From: Ustilaginoidea virens
Taxonomy: Eukaryota > Ascomycota > Sordariomycetes > Hypocreales > Clavicipitaceae
Assembly: GCF_000687475.1 (NCBI RefSeq)
Contig: NC_057319.1
Location: forward strand, 4,082,001 to 4,146,000
Length of the DNA stretch: 64,000 nt
Reading direction: 5' to 3'
Shown here: piece after piece, positions 12,801 through 21,705 of the stretch
Numbering within the stretch: the first letter of the stretch is position 1
Layout of the letters: each line of letters begins with the position of its first letter
Notes under the pieces: model-generated
Told to the model about the DNA's origin: nothing
The model's database searches: none
The model's input: only the letters and a program-made list of their open reading frames with translations
Translations under genes and position numbers: made by a program

Positions 12801-13164
12801 ACTGGCCACTGTGCCATGTGTATCCAGCCAGAGCAGGCGCCTCTTGGCACCTGCCAAGCTGCTGCCCGGGGCTGTTTTCCCGTGAAACGAGGATGGCGGT
12901 GATAAAAGGGACCGGTGTCTTTGACCGAGAGCACAGTTATTCGATCCCTCGTTCTTCTCGCTCTATACATACTATATAATACCCTCCGTCGTTTGTTTGG
13001 TATCCAGTCTCTCGCTTACAAGGAACCTCGTCACAGGCGGCAAAGCAGGGCAGTCGTTTTCTGTTGCAAGTACGGCCGCCATCTCTGCGATATAAAACTT
13101 TTCCTTCTTCCTGTTCCGCCGCCTCTTATTGCAGCACATCGACGCGGTTGTACCAGCCACCACC
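9860..13164. other. intergenic, 3.3 kb, no gene recognised
   Basis: Short open frames on both strands and A/T homopolymers (10-13 nt) near 10985, 11128 and 11268. None of the frames shows a family motif. The last 200 bp contain the likely promoter of the GPI-type protein. Confidence 0.5.
12973..12979 (+). promoter_or_regulatory. candidate TATA box
   Basis: A TATATAA sequence lies about 190 bp upstream of the ATG at 13165. It is followed by a CT-rich leader (TTCCTTCTTCCTGTTCC near 13100). The position fits a strong fungal promoter, but it is only a match to a short motif. Confidence 0.35.
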
Positions 13165-15099
13165 ATGAAGGGTGCTGTTGTCTTGGGCGCTCTCGCTGCC
13201 GGCGCCAGTGCGTGGAAATACCCCGACTGCGATGCCGACAACTGCTACCGCGCCTTGACCAAGGATGGGTTGAAGAAGGAGGCCGAGTCGTTTTGCTTTG
13301 GCTGGCTCGCCGGCACGACGACGGCATCGTCCGCCATTCCCCCCGATTTCCAGAACTGCGGCGTCACCGAGGCCAGCTCGGCTTGCTCGTGTATCACTTA
13401 CACGGCTACTCACGTCACTGGACCTTCAACCACGGTCACTCTGGCTCCTCCCACCACAACTAGCACGTTTGTGAAGCCCACTTCGTCTGCTCCTGCTACC
13501 ACCCAGCAGCCGCCTACGTCGGCTGTCGCCAGCCAGACTACTGGGCAACCTACTGCTCCTCCTACGACGGCCATCTCTACCGCCTCTAGCCAGCAGCCTC
13601 AGGTCAGCAGCACCTCCTGCGGCACCGGCCCTGTTAGCAGCCCTGCCCGCAGCTCCGTCAGCAGCTCTCCCGGCACCTCTTCTCAAGCTGTGGGCTCCTC
13701 TTCCCCGGCCGCCAGTTCCTCTCCAGCAATCAGCTCCCCTTCTTCTCCAGCTATCAGCTCCTCCTCTCCAGCTGTCGGCTCCTCGTCTTCTCCAGCTATC
13801 AGCTCCTCCTCTCCAGCTGTCGGCTCCTCGTCTTCTCCAGCTATCAGCTCCTCTTCTCCAGCTGTCGGCTCTTCGTCTTCTCCAGCTGCTGGCTCCTCCT
13901 CTTCCCGAGCTGTCAGCACCTCTGGCAACACCAGTTCGGCTAGCATTACCCAGGCTACTTCTCAGAAGCCGTCCACCACTGCCAACACCGAGGCCACACA
14001 GATTACCAAGACGCCCACCCAATGGACCACCTCCACCATCTGCATCACCAAGACCCACACCATCACCTCGTGTCCCTCTTCCGTGACCGACTGCCCGGGC
14101 CGTGGCCGAACCACCGTCATCACCGAGACTATCCCCGTCTCTACGACTGTCTGCCCCGTCACCGAGGCCACACCGATTACCAAGACGCCCACCAAATGGA
14201 CTACTTCCACCGTCTGCATCACCACGACCCACACAATCACCTCGTGCCCGTCTTCCTTGACCGACTGCCCGGGCCGTGGCCGAACCACCGTCATTACCGA
14301 GACCATCCCCGTCTCTACCACTGTCTGTCCCGTCACCGAGACTGCGGCCACCGCTCTTCCCACCGGGCCAGTCAGTGTCCCTATCCCCACCAGTGCGCTG
14401 CCGCCTCCTCCGCCTCGCAACGTCACGACTTCCACCCGCTTCATCACTCAAACATACACCATCACTTCTTGCCCCCCTACCGTTCCCAACTGCCCCGTTG
14501 GTTCCGTCGTCACCACCGTATATCCTACGGAAACCACTGTCATTCCCGGCTGGACGACCAAGCTGAACCCTACTACTCCTAATGCGCCCAGCGGTCCTAC
14601 CGCCAATACTCCTTCTCCTGCCCACGACACCAGTGACGTTCCAACTGGGGGCAAGCCAACTGGCGGCAACCCTGCTGGACCTAGCCCTACCGAGTCCAAC
14701 CCTACCGGCGGCAACCCAACCGGCGGCAACCCAACCGGCGGCAGCGCTTCTGTCCCGAACACTACTGGACCCAGCCCAACCGGCGGCAACCCTACTGAGC
14801 CTATCCCTGCTGGACCCAGCCCTACCGAGTCTAACCCTACCGGCGGCAACGCTTCTGAGCCTGCCCCTACTGGAACCAGCCCCACTGAGTCCAACCCAAC
14901 CGGCGGCAACCCTGCTGAGCCTATCCCTACGGGGCCCAACCCTACTGGACCCAGCCGCCCTAGTGGCACTCCTACCAGCGGTAGCCCTACTGGCACTAAT
15001 CCTCCCATTGTTACTGCCGCTGCAGGCAAGATGGTCGGTAGTTCTGAGTTGGTTGCCGCCGCTGCCGCCGCTGCCGGTTTCGCGGCTTTCTTCCTTTAA
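13165..15099 (+). CDS. GPI-anchored Ser/Thr/Pro-rich cell-wall protein (adhesin-like)
   Basis: A single exon gives 644 aa. Residues 1-16 are a signal peptide ending ASA. A compact domain with six cysteines follows (PDCDADNCYRAL...SFCF...QNCG...ACSC, residues about 17-83). Next comes a Ser-rich stalk with three perfect or near-perfect 45-bp repeats (13741-13875), then two almost identical 174-bp modules at 13987 and 14161 (ITKTPT...TTSTVCIT..HTITSCPSS..DCPGRGR), and a third diverged copy near 14420-14550. A PTGGN/PTESN low-complexity stalk follows (14640-14960). The protein ends in small residues followed by a hydrophobic Ala-rich tail (VAAAAAAAGFAAFFL), a GPI-attachment signal. Expected at the wall or plasma membrane and heavily O-glycosylated. 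An adhesive role is inferred from architecture only. The 399-codon open frame on the opposite strand (13426-14625) is a by-product of the repeats. Confidence 0.88.
   Translation: MKGAVVLGALAAGASAWKYPDCDADNCYRALTKDGLKKEAESFCFGWLAGTTTASSAIPPDFQNCGVTEASSACSCITYTATHVTGPSTTVTLAPPTTTSTFVKPTSSAPATTQQPPTSAVASQTTGQPTAPPTTAISTASSQQPQVSSTSCGTGPVSSPARSSVSSSPGTSSQAVGSSSPAASSSPAISSPSSPAISSSSPAVGSSSSPAISSSSPAVGSSSSPAISSSSPAVGSSSSPAAGSSSSRAVSTSGNTSSASITQATSQKPSTTANTEATQITKTPTQWTTSTICITKTHTITSCPSSVTDCPGRGRTTVITETIPVSTTVCPVTEATPITKTPTKWTTSTVCITTTHTITSCPSSLTDCPGRGRTTVITETIPVSTTVCPVTETAATALPTGPVSVPIPTSALPPPPPRNVTTSTRFITQTYTITSCPPTVPNCPVGSVVTTVYPTETTVIPGWTTKLNPTTPNAPSGPTANTPSPAHDTSDVPTGGKPTGGNPAGPSPTESNPTGGNPTGGNPTGGSASVPNTTGPSPTGGNPTEPIPAGPSPTESNPTGGNASEPAPTGTSPTESNPTGGNPAEPIPTGPNPTGPSRPSGTPTSGSPTGTNPPIVTAAAGKMVGSSELVAAAAAAAGFAAFFL
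13741..13890 (+). repeat. 45-bp in-frame tandem repeat
   Basis: Three successive units start at 13741, 13786 and 13831, followed by a partial fourth. Each encodes SSPAISSSSPAVGSS. The units differ by only one or two silent bases. Confidence 0.9.
13987..14334 (+). repeat. 174-bp in-frame module duplication
   Basis: Two adjacent copies (13987-14160 and 14161-14334) are close to identical at the DNA level. Each encodes a Thr-rich module with conserved cysteines (ITSCPSS.TDCPGRGR...TTVCPVTE). The duplication looks recent. Confidence 0.88.
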
Positions 15100-15816
15100 G
15101 AGGAGTTGGGGTACTCGGAGAATGCCAATGCCGATTCACCAAACATGAATACGGTATAAATGAAGAGAATGGAAACGAATTTCCTTTGGGTTTAATGTAA
15201 TAATAGTAATAGATTTTTAAGGTTCTGTCGGCCACATTGGGATATCTCGGACACAAGGGTAGCTCTGAGAAGGATTTTGCATAGTTGGACTCTGTGATGA
15301 AAATTACCCTACGCGCCTGCCTGGGTTTTGGTGAAGGTGTGATTGATTGGATGTGCTATGGTATGGGAATGGACCCGGCGGCACGCATGGCGCTAAGCTC
15401 TCCAAGATTGCAATGCCCGGCCCGATGTTTGCAATCTAATGGTCCTGCATTCGAAGCGTAAACTAAAGAGTGATCATATCGAGCAAGCCCGTGCCAAAGG
15501 GATCCAGCACTGCTTTGCCCCCTCAGCGATTTGTGGATGGTTACATGTACCGTGCTACCTCGTATGGATAGACGGCCCATGCCATTGGCACTGGGCTGCG
15601 GGAAAGGGCCGATCCACAGGGGCTTGCTTGGCTGGAACGACGGGCAGCGCCGGCGGCGGGCCGCGGAACCGGAACCAGAACCGGAACCGGAATAAATTGG
15701 CAACTTGGTATTTATTGTAGGTGCTCGCGGTTGCCGGAAGGGAAAGGCTGCCGAAAGATTGAAACGCAGGGTCGAGCGTGCAAGCGCCGTCGGTTCCATG
15801 TTGCTTTGCCAGCCTG

Positions 15817-15892
15817 GGCACTGGCACTGGCACTGGCACTGGCACTGGCACTGGCACTGGCACTGGCACTGGCACTGGCACTGGCACTGGCA
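15817..15892. repeat. (GGCACT)n microsatellite, about 12.7 copies
   Basis: An uninterrupted hexanucleotide array. On the minus strand it reads as Pro-Val or Ala-Ser dipeptides and on the plus strand as His-Trp or Ala-Leu, which explains the open frames around it. A smaller GAACCG/GAACCA array is at 15664-15692. Confidence 0.95.
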
Positions 15893-16152
15893 GGGCGGCT
15901 AACCCTTAACCCAGGGCGCATTGCTCCGGCTTCCGTCTGGTGCAGTCCGTGCAGTCTCCTTCTGGCCGGTTTAGCGCCGGTTTAGCGCCCTGGCGGGACG
16001 TCGCGGTCGCTGGTGTCTGCATCCATTGATGTCAACTGGTCTGGTCGGCAGGCGCTGGCTCCACTGAGCCGGCTGGCGGCACCAGACGCTGCAAAAGTGG
16101 GGGCAGCGACCTGACCTGACCTGACCTGGCCCGCTCCTTCCGAGACTACATA

Positions 16153-16783
16153 TCAACCGACCTGTGCCCCCCCCTTGTCATTCGACCCCCCCATAATAAC
16201 TTAACTGACCTGACCAATACTCTTTCCTAATGGAGAGATACGCTAATAAAGAGTAGTGGATCCTTTAATCTACAGTAGCCACTAGACTACAAGTTTCTTT
16301 ATATATATTTTTCTATAGAAAGTGACTTCTATTATATTTCTATTTAGTATCCCTACCCAAGAACCTAGTATTAGACCTTTCTATAGAAAGTGACTTCCTT
16401 TCTTTCTACTAGGTAGGTACTTAGGTACTTAGGTACTATAGTAGAAAAAAGTACCTTTATATATATTTTTCCATATAAAGTGACTTCTAGCACCTCTACT
16501 AAGTACTTAGGTACCTAGGTTCTAGAAATAGAAAGAGAGGTACCCTTATATATACTTTTATATATAAAGAGACTTCTTTAATTTCTTTTACTAGGTACCC
16601 CTACCTAAGACCCTAGTAAAATAGCAGAGAAAGTACTTTTCATATATTTTTCTATATAAAGTGACTTAACCCACTATTCTCTAATAAACCAATTATATTA
16701 AGAATACAGCCCACAGCAATGGTCAGGTCAGTTAAGTTATTATGGGGGGGTCGGATGATAAGGGGGGGACACAGGTCGGTTGA
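16153..16783. mobile_element. MITE-like element with 64-bp terminal inverted repeats
   Basis: The left arm 16153-16216 and right arm 16720-16783 are reverse complements over 64 bp with only about three mismatches. Each arm carries two C7-8 (or G7) blocks. The 503-bp interior is strongly AT-rich, unlike its GC-rich flanks, and has no open frame of note. It holds five degenerate copies of a unit of about 68-92 bp, centred on TATATAAAGTGACTTCT with CTACTAGGTACT-type spacers (AGTGACTT or a close variant at 16321, 16389, 16479, 16568 and 16660). No transposase is encoded, so it would be non-autonomous. I see no clear target-site duplication directly outside 16153/16783. Confidence 0.75.
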
Positions 16784-17104
16784 CCTGTACCCTCGCTCCT
16801 TCCCTACAGTAGCGCCGCCATTGATTGACTGGCTGGCTGACACTGACTGCTGCTGCGCCTTTGCGCGTGATCCTTTGCGGCGCCTGGCTAGTCTCCGTGC
16901 TGGATTTCTGGATTCTATTCGGCGTGTGCCGGATGGTCCAGCTGTTCGATTCGCGCGCAAAGGAAAGAAAGACGCTGCCGCGAAGCAGGGGATTGAAGCG
17001 AATATTGTGGGAAGAATTCGAACGAACGAACCAGACCAAACGAAGCGAAACGGCGCCAGGAGAAGCAAAAGTGGGGCTCGCGGCCACGTTTTGCGGCCCC
17101 TGCG

Positions 17105-17185
17105 TCCGGCCTTGAGCCTTGAGCCTTGAGCCTTCAGCCTTCAGCCTTCAGCCTTTAGCATTCAGCCTTCCTTCAGCCTTCGGGC
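17105..17185. repeat. degenerate GCCTTGA/GCCTTCA heptamer array
   Basis: About ten consecutive heptamers, drifting from GCCTTGA to GCCTTCA to variants. The array starts about 320 bp downstream of the inverted-repeat element and about 250 bp upstream of the ankyrin gene. Confidence 0.85.
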
Positions 17186-17438
17186 CTCCAGACTTTGAAC
17201 CCCAGACTTTGGACTCCAGGATCGGAATCCGTCCTCCTCCTTCCGCGCACATGTAAGCTGACATCGGTGCAGCCCTCCGACGAGGCTTGCCCGCCATCAT
17301 GCCCGTCATAAAGTCGTGCGCTCCAGCCTCTCTCCCTCCGTCGATCCCAATCCCACCTCGATTCAACCCATACCTGCCATACCTGCCATACCTGCCAAAC
17401 CACGCCAACCACCCAGTCTTCTTCCATCGACACACGGC

Positions 17439-19742
17439 ATGAAGCCGTCGCCTCCGACGCTGGCAATGCCCGCGGCCGGCACCGCCGTTTCGCCTCCTCC
17501 CAGCAGCGCCGCAGCGCAGATTGGCCGCCCGTCCATGTGGACCAAGTCGGCTCAGCGGAAAATGACCCGGCTCTACGTGTATACCACCCTCCCGCTGAGC
17601 AAGATTGTCGAGCTCATCCATTCTCACAGTCCCGAGGGCGCCCCTGGGTACTGCCCCTTGCCGAGACGCGCTTCGTCCATGCCCACAGCCCTCGTTGCTA
17701 ACTAACAACTTGGTCCCAACAGCCATGACTCGGCGCACAAGAAACTCAACATACTTCTGGACAAGGAACCGCGCTGGCTGCATCCGCGCAATGACTCTGA
17801 CATGAGCCGCCGAGTTGCCGAGCTGGCCAATTCGCCTACCAGGCTCAGCTCAGCTGCTGCCGAGGCTGCTGCCGAGGCTGCACTTGATGGCCAGCCGTCT
17901 TCGGCGTCCAGCCATGCTCGGACGTGCCGCAGCCCTGGCCTGGTCTGGTTCCAAGACGGCGTCAGCCCAGCATCAGCATCGCTCCCACAGCAACTTCCCG
18001 CCTTGCACCGGTCGGCAGTCGCATTTTCCTCGCCGCCGCCGCCGTCTGGCTCACCGACCTTGACTCTCCAAAACCCGAGCCTTGCTTCCACCGCGGGATC
18101 CCCCTTGTCGCATGACCAGGCTGAATGCCCGGGCGAACCGAAGCTGTTTTCCAACTTTTTGCGCCGAACCACCTGTCTTTCCAACTCAACAAACAACACC
18201 ACCGGATCCTTTCGCCGCGTGCTCTCCGACTATTCCGAGCCATATGTCCAGACAGTCAAGCGATTGGTGAAGAGGTTTACCGCGCCCCTGAGTGCCGCCC
18301 AGTCTAGTGTGTCGCCGTCGCCGTCGCTGGAAACCGCCGCCGTTGCTCAGACTTGGGTCGATGAGGATGACTGTCCTCCAAAGCTTCAGCATCGCCCGTT
18401 TCCTATACCCGGAGACGCTCTTAAACTGGATGAGTGCGCCTATGGAGAACACTGCCAAGCCACGCGGGAATCCCACACACGCCAACGCTGTCTGTGCTTC
18501 GACGCCGACCTGGACGCTTGCGTGCTCCCCTGGGTCAATCGGACGGGTCTGACCCGCACAGGGCAGAGGCTGGTGACCAGCGGGCCGACGCGACACGACC
18601 TTGACGTCGTTGATCCGTTTGGCAACACTGTGCTTCATTTCCTCGCAGCGCGCGGCTCCCTCGATGTGCTCAAACAAGCCTTGAAGACGGACTACTGCCT
18701 AACCCTGATCGGAGCGAGGAACTCGGCCGGCCAGAATTTCCTTCACGTCCTTGACCGACGCATCCTGGAGAACTCTGACCATGTTGCCAGCCTGCTGGCC
18801 ACGGTTCCGGAAAGCGCCAGCGACTTGATACACTCTCGTGACGACTACGGCAGAAGTTTCGTCCACATCCTTCAGGCAGAGCAACCCCCTGGAGGAGAGC
18901 TTGTGCGACGGGTTGCCGGCCTCTGCCACCGCCCGGGATTTTCCGTTGCCAGGGACGCTTTTGGCTTCACGGCCACCAGCGGAAGCGACCCGACAAGCAC
19001 GGAAGGGGGCCAACCCAGACTGGCTCTACAACAGTCCCTCGGTCCCATCTCCGCCACGGGTCCCGGACTTGCCGGGGAGAGCAGACTCCTCCGGCACATC
19101 CGTCTTGCCGAACAGAACCCTCTTCTGCAGGACGAGCACGGCCGAAACGGCTTGCACTGCCTCGCCATGGCGACCCTCAGCTCCGCCGCCGCCGCCCACA
19201 AATACCAACGGCCCTCCCCCGCCCGCGACAAAATCACCAAGAGGCAGCGGAACCCGGGGGCGGCGCTGGACTCGAGCAGGAACCGGCTGGCCCTGCGGCT
19301 GGGGCTCCTCCAGGGACTGCTGGAGGCCGGCGTGGACCCGAACCAGCACGACGAGGACGGCAACACGCCGTTGATGGTGTTTGTCGCCAACCTGCCCGAG
19401 GACGATGATTACAAGATGCCGCCCAAGATCCTCGAGGCCCTCGTGCAGGGCGGCGCAAACGTCGGGGCGCGGAACAGAAGGGGCGAGACGGCTCTGCACA
19501 TTGCCGTGCGCTGCGGGCGGAAGCTGGCGATGCGGACCCTGTGCAGGCACGGCGCCAACGTGCACGCCAGAGACTCGGCGGGGAGGAGCCTGCTGGATGT
19601 GGCGGATGCCAAGATGCTGGGCTGCGAGCGCGGCGGCGACACGAAGAGGTATGCGCATTTCGAGGCATGCCGGGCGTGGTTGAGCGGGAGGGGGATGGCG
19701 CTGCAGCGCCCGAGCGTGACGGACGAATGGGGACGGCGGTGA
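17439..19742 (+). CDS. Clr5-like domain and ankyrin-repeat protein
   Basis: Exons 17439-17647 and 17723-19742 give 742 aa. The donor is GTACTG, the acceptor is CAACAG, and the joint reads SPEGAPG|HDSAHKKLN. The N terminus (about residues 25-85: MWTKSAQRKMTRLYVYTTL, PLSKIVELI, then NILLDKEPRWLHP) resembles the Clr5/DNA-binding-like N-terminal domain found in many fungal ankyrin proteins. A long low-complexity linker and an acidic/Cys-containing region follow. Ankyrin-type helices are visible at about residues 285-330 (DPFGNTVLHFLAARGSLDVL) and 600-700 (DEDGNTPLMVF; RNRRGETALHIAVRCGRK; HARDSAGRSLLDVADAK). It probably acts as a protein-interaction scaffold, possibly nuclear. No substrate can be inferred. 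Confidence 0.85.
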
Positions 19743-20140
19743 ATGTGATGCTGCTGCTGCTGATGCTGCTGCTGTTGATGCCGCTTCTGCTTTCTGCCGC
19801 TGCTCTTTTCGTATTTCCTGTTTTGTGCACATGGCATGGTTGGCATGGGGTTTTCCAATGGTTCAGTTGGACGTGATCTAGTTGCACGTGGCGGCGAACG
19901 GCGTTTGGGCAACAGTACAGACGGACCAGAGGGCTCGCGGATAAACATCTCCAGCATCACTCATTCAAGCAGTGCCACTGAATCTATCTACAACGTGGTT
20001 TCAAACGCACGCCGTCACGACCAGGTCGACTCGCGTCCCGATTGCCCCTTGCCTGGGATGCCCCTTCACACACACACACACACACACACACAAGATGCAG
20101 CCCCAGCATCTCCAGCTTCGGGTGCTGCGCAACTGCACAG
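19743..20140. other. intergenic, convergent 3' flanks
   Basis: Separates the 3' ends of the ankyrin gene and the Cys-rich secreted protein. Begins with an interrupted CTG trinucleotide run (19748-19790) and contains a (CA)13 microsatellite at 20067-20092. Confidence 0.6.
20067..20092. repeat. (CA)13 microsatellite
   Basis: Uninterrupted CA dinucleotides about 50 bp beyond the stop codon of the minus-strand Cys-rich gene, probably in its 3' UTR or just outside it. Confidence 0.95.
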
Positions 20141-20407
20141 TTACCAGGAGCATTTACCCGTCCAAATCTCTTGTCCGCAATGCGTTCTAAACCCTCCTGG
20201 CTGGTCGCAGTTGCCCTGCTTGTTCTTGGCGTCTGCCGACTTGTAGGCGTTTTCGTTGCAGGAGCACCAGCTGCATATGTGCGTGTCGTATTTGATGTCG
20301 CCGCAGTAGCATTTGATGCAGTGTCCGGGGCAGAGCTGCTTGTGCGGCTTGTCTGCCGCTGCTGCGATGGTGAGGCAATTTGCCAAAAGCACAAGCGTAG
20401 GCTTCAT
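20141..20407 (-). CDS. small secreted cysteine-rich protein
   Basis: 88 aa, single exon. The ATG at 20407 opens a hydrophobic signal peptide (MKPTLVLLANCLTIAAAA). The mature about 70 residues contain ten cysteines: one CPGHCIKCYC cluster, a CSWCSC cluster, and three spaced single Cys ending GKCSW. It is therefore probably disulphide-stapled in the secretory pathway. Ten Cys in 70 residues is the profile of a fungal effector or antimicrobial-type peptide, but I do not recognise a named family. A 14-codon in-frame extension upstream (start 20449) would bury the signal sequence, so I reject that start. Confidence 0.68.
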   Translation of the reverse strand: MKPTLVLLANCLTIAAAADKPHKQLCPGHCIKCYCGDIKYDTHICSWCSCNENAYKSADAKNKQGNCDQPGGFRTHCGQEIWTGKCSW

Positions 20408-21705
20408 CTGGAAAATTAAGGGGGGGGGCGTGGTTTGGCCAGCAGTCAAGACGGGATGATGGGGGAGTTGAGTTGGGAATGTATTAAATGACTGACTGAC
20501 TATTCAAGGGAGAGGGTGGACATTGAAGTGCGCCTTTATATATGTGTATTCGTTTGTTGAGGTTTTTATGTTATTCCCCCCCCCCCTTGATTCAGCCCAT
20601 ATTTACCACATGCCAATCTATTTTCATTCCGACATCGTCGCATCGGTAACGGGAGTGTACCGAGCCGCGTGGATGGTAGAGCCAGGCAAGGCGTCCACTG
20701 GTCGCCTGCCGTCCACTCACCAAACTGTATTCAGTTGTTGGTCCGATCCACGCAAGTCATGACACAAGGGGGTGGATTCTACTCGGTACTCGGTTGCCGT
20801 CCACCTTTACTGCTTGACGAGCAGGGACACGGCTGGGGTTGCAGCGTCCCTTTCCCTTCCTTCAAGAATCGTGAGGCTATCGTCGACTGTGACCGGGTGA
20901 GAAATGGCGACATGGCTCTTCTCATCATCTCCATGCGGGGGATATGAATCCCGGCTTAGCGGGCAGTGAGTGAAGGCCAGCGTGAATCACGATCAACGGC
21001 CTTGATGAGAAGATGAGCCCATGACGCACGCCGACTCGGGGCTCTTTGACCCGGGGTTCAAGCCGGATACCGTGGAATCGAAGCGTGACCGATTTTGCCC
21101 CAGCGGATTGCCCAAGAGTTGAGATGGCAACCGTTCGCACTGGAACGGACGAGCAGTTGTCGAATGTTCCGTAGCCGGTTTCGAATTCGGATGGCCCGAG
21201 AAAGGCAGCTTCGAGATCAAGGCAAGCATTGCCGCCACAGGGCATGTTTTCCGCCCTGGTCCTAGCCCAGCTTTCTTTCTTGCCCAGATGATGCTGTGAC
21301 AAGTTATCGGGTCCCCATGACATGTCAAAGGCCATGTCATGTCATGCCATGCCATGCCATGCCATGCCACGCGTGGGACGAACGTGAGAGCCAAGTGTCT
21401 TCCTTTTCCAACCTTTTTTTTTTTTTTTTTTGGCAGGTCGATAGGTTTCAGCTGTTTCAAAATTCATGGCAAATCGACGGGTGGGCGGGCTGGCTGGTTG
21501 CCTCGCCTCGTTGAAGCGAGAGCAGTGTGGGTCCTCCGTCCTCGGTCCTCTTGCACTTGGCTTGCGTATCTTATCAGCCGGCAGCACCTGGCCCTGGCAG
21601 CTGCCGAAATTTCTGGCTCTGCCCACACAACCACACAACCAGCCGCCGCCGCCGCCGCCTCGTCTCCATTCTTTCCCCTTCAGAGTGAATTGAATTGCCG
21701 GCCCA
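20408..21705. other. intergenic between divergent Cys-rich gene and SDA1
   Basis: Contains a CATGTCATGTCATGC-type repeat at about 21330-21368, a T18 tract near 21414-21431 and a CCG repeat in the SDA1 leader (21642-21660). No gene recognised. Confidence 0.55.

Larger units (their letters stand above)
15100..17438. other. intergenic, 2.3 kb, with minisatellites and an inverted-repeat element
   Basis: Contains the hexanucleotide array at 15817-15892, the terminal-inverted-repeat element at 16153-16783 and a degenerate GCCTTNA array at 17105-17185, all annotated separately. Open frames here follow the repeats. No gene was recognised. Confidence 0.6.

Noticed and set aside
13426..14625. 399-codon open frame on the minus strand
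   Set aside because: It is antisense to the repeat-rich GPI-type gene and consists of Arg/Gly/Ser low complexity produced by the plus-strand repeats.
19026..19832. 268-codon open frame on the minus strand
   Set aside because: Antisense to the ankyrin-protein exon, GC-rich shadow frame, no recognisable domain.
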